Below, in pieces: positions 4,854 through 7,270 of a stretch of 7,270 bases of DNA. The stretch spans positions 1 through 7,270 of the forward strand of contig QIMA01000204.1 of NCBI GenBank assembly GCA_003233535.1. Direction: 5' to 3'. The notes under the pieces were generated by a model, which saw only the letters and a program-made list of their open reading frames with translations, was not told where the DNA came from and did no database searches. Positions within the stretch are counted from its first letter, which is position 1. Each line of letters begins with the position of its first letter. The translations under genes were made by a program, and so were the position numbers. The stretch is from Rhodanobacteraceae bacterium (GTDB lineage Bacteria > Pseudomonadota > Gammaproteobacteria > Xanthomonadales > SZUA-5).

Positions 4854-7270
4854 TCAGTGCGGCCTTACTACGCTTTTTCCGGCCCCTTCGGCTTCGGAGT
4901 TTGGGGCCTCACCGGGGTCTGTCGATCCCGGCTTCGGGGTCGGCGCCTGGGTCAGCGCGAGGGCCAAAACCTCATCAATCCAACGCACGCTGTGAATAGT
5001 CAAATCCTCCGTGATGTTCTTCGGTATTTCAGCCAAATCTTTCACATTATCTTCCGGAATCAGTACCGTTTTGATTCCGCCGCGATGAGCCGCCAGGAGC
5101 TTTTCTTTGAGCCCGCCAATCGGCAAGACTCGCCCTCGAAGGGTTATCTCGCCGGTCATGGCAACACCGGACTTTACCGGGATCTTAGTCAGCGCCGAAA
5201 CCAGCGCCGTGCACATGCCAATTCCTGCACTGGGCCCATCTTTCGGTGTCGCACCCTCTGGGACATGCACGTGGATATCCCGTTTATGGTGGAAGTCCAG
5301 ATCTATACCCATCTGCTCACTGCGACTGCGAACCACGCTCAGCGCTGCCTGGATTGACTCCTGCATGACTTCACCGAGATGCCCAGTGTGCTGCAGTTTA
5401 CCCTTGCCAGGCACCGTGCTGGCCTCAATGCTGAGCAGTTCTCCGCCCACTTCGGTCCAGGCCAAGCCGGTCACCAAGCCAATCTCATCTTGGTCTTCCG
5501 CGCGACCGTACTGGAAACGGCGCACGCCGAGATAGCGATCGAGATTCTTCGGCGTCACCGAGATGGCCTTGATGGTCTTGATCGACGTCTTAATCTTCTT
5601 GCCAGCCTTGCCCGCCGCCTTCGCGTCCGCAGCAATCTGCTTGTTTTCACTCTCAAGCAGAGAGATCTCTTTGACCACTTTGCGGCACACTTTGGATATT
5701 TCGCGCTCAAGGTTGCGCACGCCGGATTCGCGTGTGTAGTAGCGAACGAAGTCAACCAAAGCGGCGTCTGAGATTTTCAACTCACGCTCTTTCAGCCCAT
5801 TTCCCTTCAGTTGCTTGGGCAAAAGGTAACGTCGAGCAATGTTTACCTTCTCGTCTTCCGTATAGCCAGGAATCCGAATCACTTCCATCCGATCGAGCAG
5901 CGCTGGGGGCATGTTCAACGAATTAGCAGTGGCTACGAACATCACCTCAGATAGGTCGAAATCTACCTCCAGGTAGTGGTCGTTAAAGCTGTGGTTTTGT
6001 TCCGGATCAAGCACTTCCAGCAGTGCTGAGGATGGGTCACCACGAAAATCCATGCTCATCTTGTCGAGTTCGTCGAGCATGAACAGCGGATTACGCGTCC
6101 CGACTTTGGACATGTTCTGCACCACCCGCCCGGGCAGCGCGCCGATGTAGGTGCGACGATGACCGCGAATCTCAGCCTCATCTCTGACCCCGCCCAAAGA
6201 CATACGCACGAACTTTCTATTCGTGGCCCTCGCGATGGACTGACCGAGCGAGGTCTTGCCAACGCCTGGCGGGCCGACCAAGCACAAAATCGGACCCTTC
6301 ATCTTGCGCACGCGCTGCTGCACGGCGAGATACTCGAGAATCCGCTCCTTAACCTTCTCCAGGCCGAAATGGTCTTCGTCGAGCACCGTCTCAGCCGCAA
6401 CCAAGTCTTTGCGAACTCGCGAGCGAGACTTCCAAGGAACGTTTACCAGCCAATCGACGTAGTTTCTTACTACCGTCGCTTCTGCCGACATGGGCGACAT
6501 CATCTTTAGCTTGTTTAGCTCAGACTTAGCCTTGGCCTCGACTTCCTTGGGCATTCCGGACTCGGCGATCTTCTTTGCCAGATCTTCGAGCTCGTTTGGC
6601 GCATTCTCAAGCTCTCCAAGCTCCTTTTGGATCGCCTTCATTTGTTCATTCAGGTAATACTCGCGCTGGCTCTTCTCCATTTGCGACTTTACCCGACCGC
6701 GAATCCGCTTCTCGATCTGGAGAACGTCGATTTCGCCATCGACCTGCGCGATCAGGCTATCGAAACGCCTTCCCAATTCAGCACGCTCGAGTACCTCCTG
6801 CTTGTCGGACAATTTCACCGACAAATGCGCGGCAACCGTGTCGGCTAACCGCGAGGGGTCATCTATTCCGGCAAGTGTAGTCAGCAGTTCTGGTGGCAAC
6901 TTTCGGTTGAGCTTAACGAACTGCTCGAACTGACTGACCAGCGAACGGGTCAACACCTCTATTTCGCGTGCATCACGCTCGATGTAAGAGTCCACCGTAC
7001 GAGCACGCCCACGATGTTGGCCGTCGACCTCGCTAAACTCAGTCAGCTGAGCGCGACTCACGCCCTCGACGAGCACCTTGATTGTCCCGTCGGGGAGCTT
7101 GAGCAACTGCAAAATGGTGGCCAAACAACCAAACTCATACAGGTCATCGGCAGTCGGATCGTCTACATCAGGCGAACGCTGGGCCACCAACAGGATCTGT
7201 TTGTCTGCCTCCATCGCAAGCTCAAGCGCGCGAATCGAGCGTTCTCGACCGACAAATAGCGGGATTACCA
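4854..7270 (-). CDS. lon: ATP-dependent Lon protease (class A), N-terminus beyond the window
   Basis: Lon is a cytoplasmic homo-hexameric AAA+ serine protease that degrades misfolded and regulatory proteins. The frame is open to the right edge: 804 residues are visible from VIPLFVGRE, which matches E. coli Lon residue 26, so about 25 residues are missing. The Met at 7214 is internal. In order: LonN substrate-recognition domain, the coiled-coil segment [23 protein letters not shown]+ module with Walker [10 protein letters not shown] (6252-6275), Walker [10 protein letters not shown] and sensor-2 ESGVR, then the protease domain with catalytic Ser in PKDGPSAGI (codon 5229-5231) and Lys in GGLKEKLL (codon 5100-5102). 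Compared with E. coli there is an extra stretch of about 25 residues, Lys/Ala-rich, between the AAA+ lid and protease domain (5568-5645), and a longer Pro/Gly/Glu-rich C-terminal tail (4857-4949). The stop is TGA. Its promoter is outside the window. Confidence 0.97.
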   Translation of the reverse strand, partial: VIPLFVGRERSIRALELAMEADKQILLVAQRSPDVDDPTADDLYEFGCLATILQLLKLPDGTIKVLVEGVSRAQLTEFSEVDGQHRGRARTVDSYIERDAREIEVLTRSLVSQFEQFVKLNRKLPPELLTTLAGIDDPSRLADTVAAHLSVKLSDKQEVLERAELGRRFDSLIAQVDGEIDVLQIEKRIRGRVKSQMEKSQREYYLNEQMKAIQKELGELENAPNELEDLAKKIAESGMPKEVEAKAKSELNKLKMMSPMSAEATVVRNYVDWLVNVPWKSRSRVRKDLVAAETVLDEDHFGLEKVKERILEYLAVQQRVRKMKGPILCLVGPPGVGKTSLGQSIARATNRKFVRMSLGGVRDEAEIRGHRRTYIGALPGRVVQNMSKVGTRNPLFMLDELDKMSMDFRGDPSSALLEVLDPEQNHSFNDHYLEVDFDLSEVMFVATANSLNMPPALLDRMEVIRIPGYTEDEKVNIARRYLLPKQLKGNGLKERELKISDAALVDFVRYYTRESGVRNLEREISKVCRKVVKEISLLESENKQIAADAKAAGKAGKKIKTSIKTIKAISVTPKNLDRYLGVRRFQYGRAEDQDEIGLVTGLAWTEVGGELLSIEASTVPGKGKLQHTGHLGEVMQESIQAALSVVRSRSEQMGIDLDFHHKRDIHVHVPEGATPKDGPSAGIGMCTALVSALTKIPVKSGVAMTGEITLRGRVLPIGGLKEKLLAAHRGGIKTVLIPEDNVKDLAEIPKNITEDLTIHSVRWIDEVLALALTQAPTPKPGSTDPGEAPNSEAEGAGKSVVRPH

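Noticed and set aside
4818..4857. Two copies of a 7-base direct repeat (GGCTCAG) flanking the lon 3' hairpin
   Set aside because: Too short and only two copies; no mobile-element or attachment-site context surrounds it, so chance is the simplest explanation.
4857..5771. Several plus-strand open frames antisense to lon, up to 166 codons
   Set aside because: They overlap the conserved protease and AAA+ lid domains of Lon, show no family features and overlap each other in different frames, as shadow frames do.

Overview
The window looks like ordinary chromosome of a moderately GC-rich gammaproteobacterium. The evidence is the order lon – hupB – tRNA-Val – tRNA-Asp – ppiD on the minus strand, proteins that align closely by eye with E. 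coli/Pseudomonas Lon, HU-beta, PpiD and FabI, and tRNA genes with an encoded CCA end. From memory, Pseudomonas and Xanthomonas-type genomes have a similar lon-hupB-tRNA-ppiD order, and Pseudomonas also has fabI next to ppiD. The genus cannot be fixed from this sequence alone.

Layout. Positions 1-1104 (+) hold the 3' part of an MltD-like membrane-bound lytic transglycosylase with one C-terminal LysM domain. Its 5' end lies outside the window. A 185-base gap with a candidate promoter and two small hairpins leads to fabI (1290-2081, +), the NADH-dependent enoyl-ACP reductase. fabI converges on ppiD, and a perfect palindrome at 2160-2185 serves as a shared two-way terminator. ppiD (2210-4117, -) encodes a membrane-anchored periplasmic parvulin-type folding factor. 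Upstream of it on the same strand come a terminator (4176-4200), tRNA-Asp(GTC), tRNA-Val(TAC) and hupB (4379-4651), with a good sigma70-type promoter at 4771-4799. lon (4854-7270, -) fills the rest and lacks only about its first 25 codons, which are beyond the right edge.

How the genes relate. Lon (cytoplasmic ATP-dependent proteolysis) and PpiD (folding at the periplasmic face of the inner membrane) are quality-control factors. HU compacts DNA and is probably co-transcribed with the two tRNAs. FabI supplies fatty-acid synthesis for the envelope and MltD remodels peptidoglycan. The theme is growth and envelope housekeeping.

I see no mobile element, CRISPR array, defence cassette, toxin-antitoxin pair or other accessory system, and no clear candidate for an undescribed system. 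The points worth a second look are modest: a PpiD whose parvulin residues look intact, a Lys/Ala-rich insertion in Lon, a mixed mRNA-tRNA transcription unit, and several palindromes at transcript ends and promoters.
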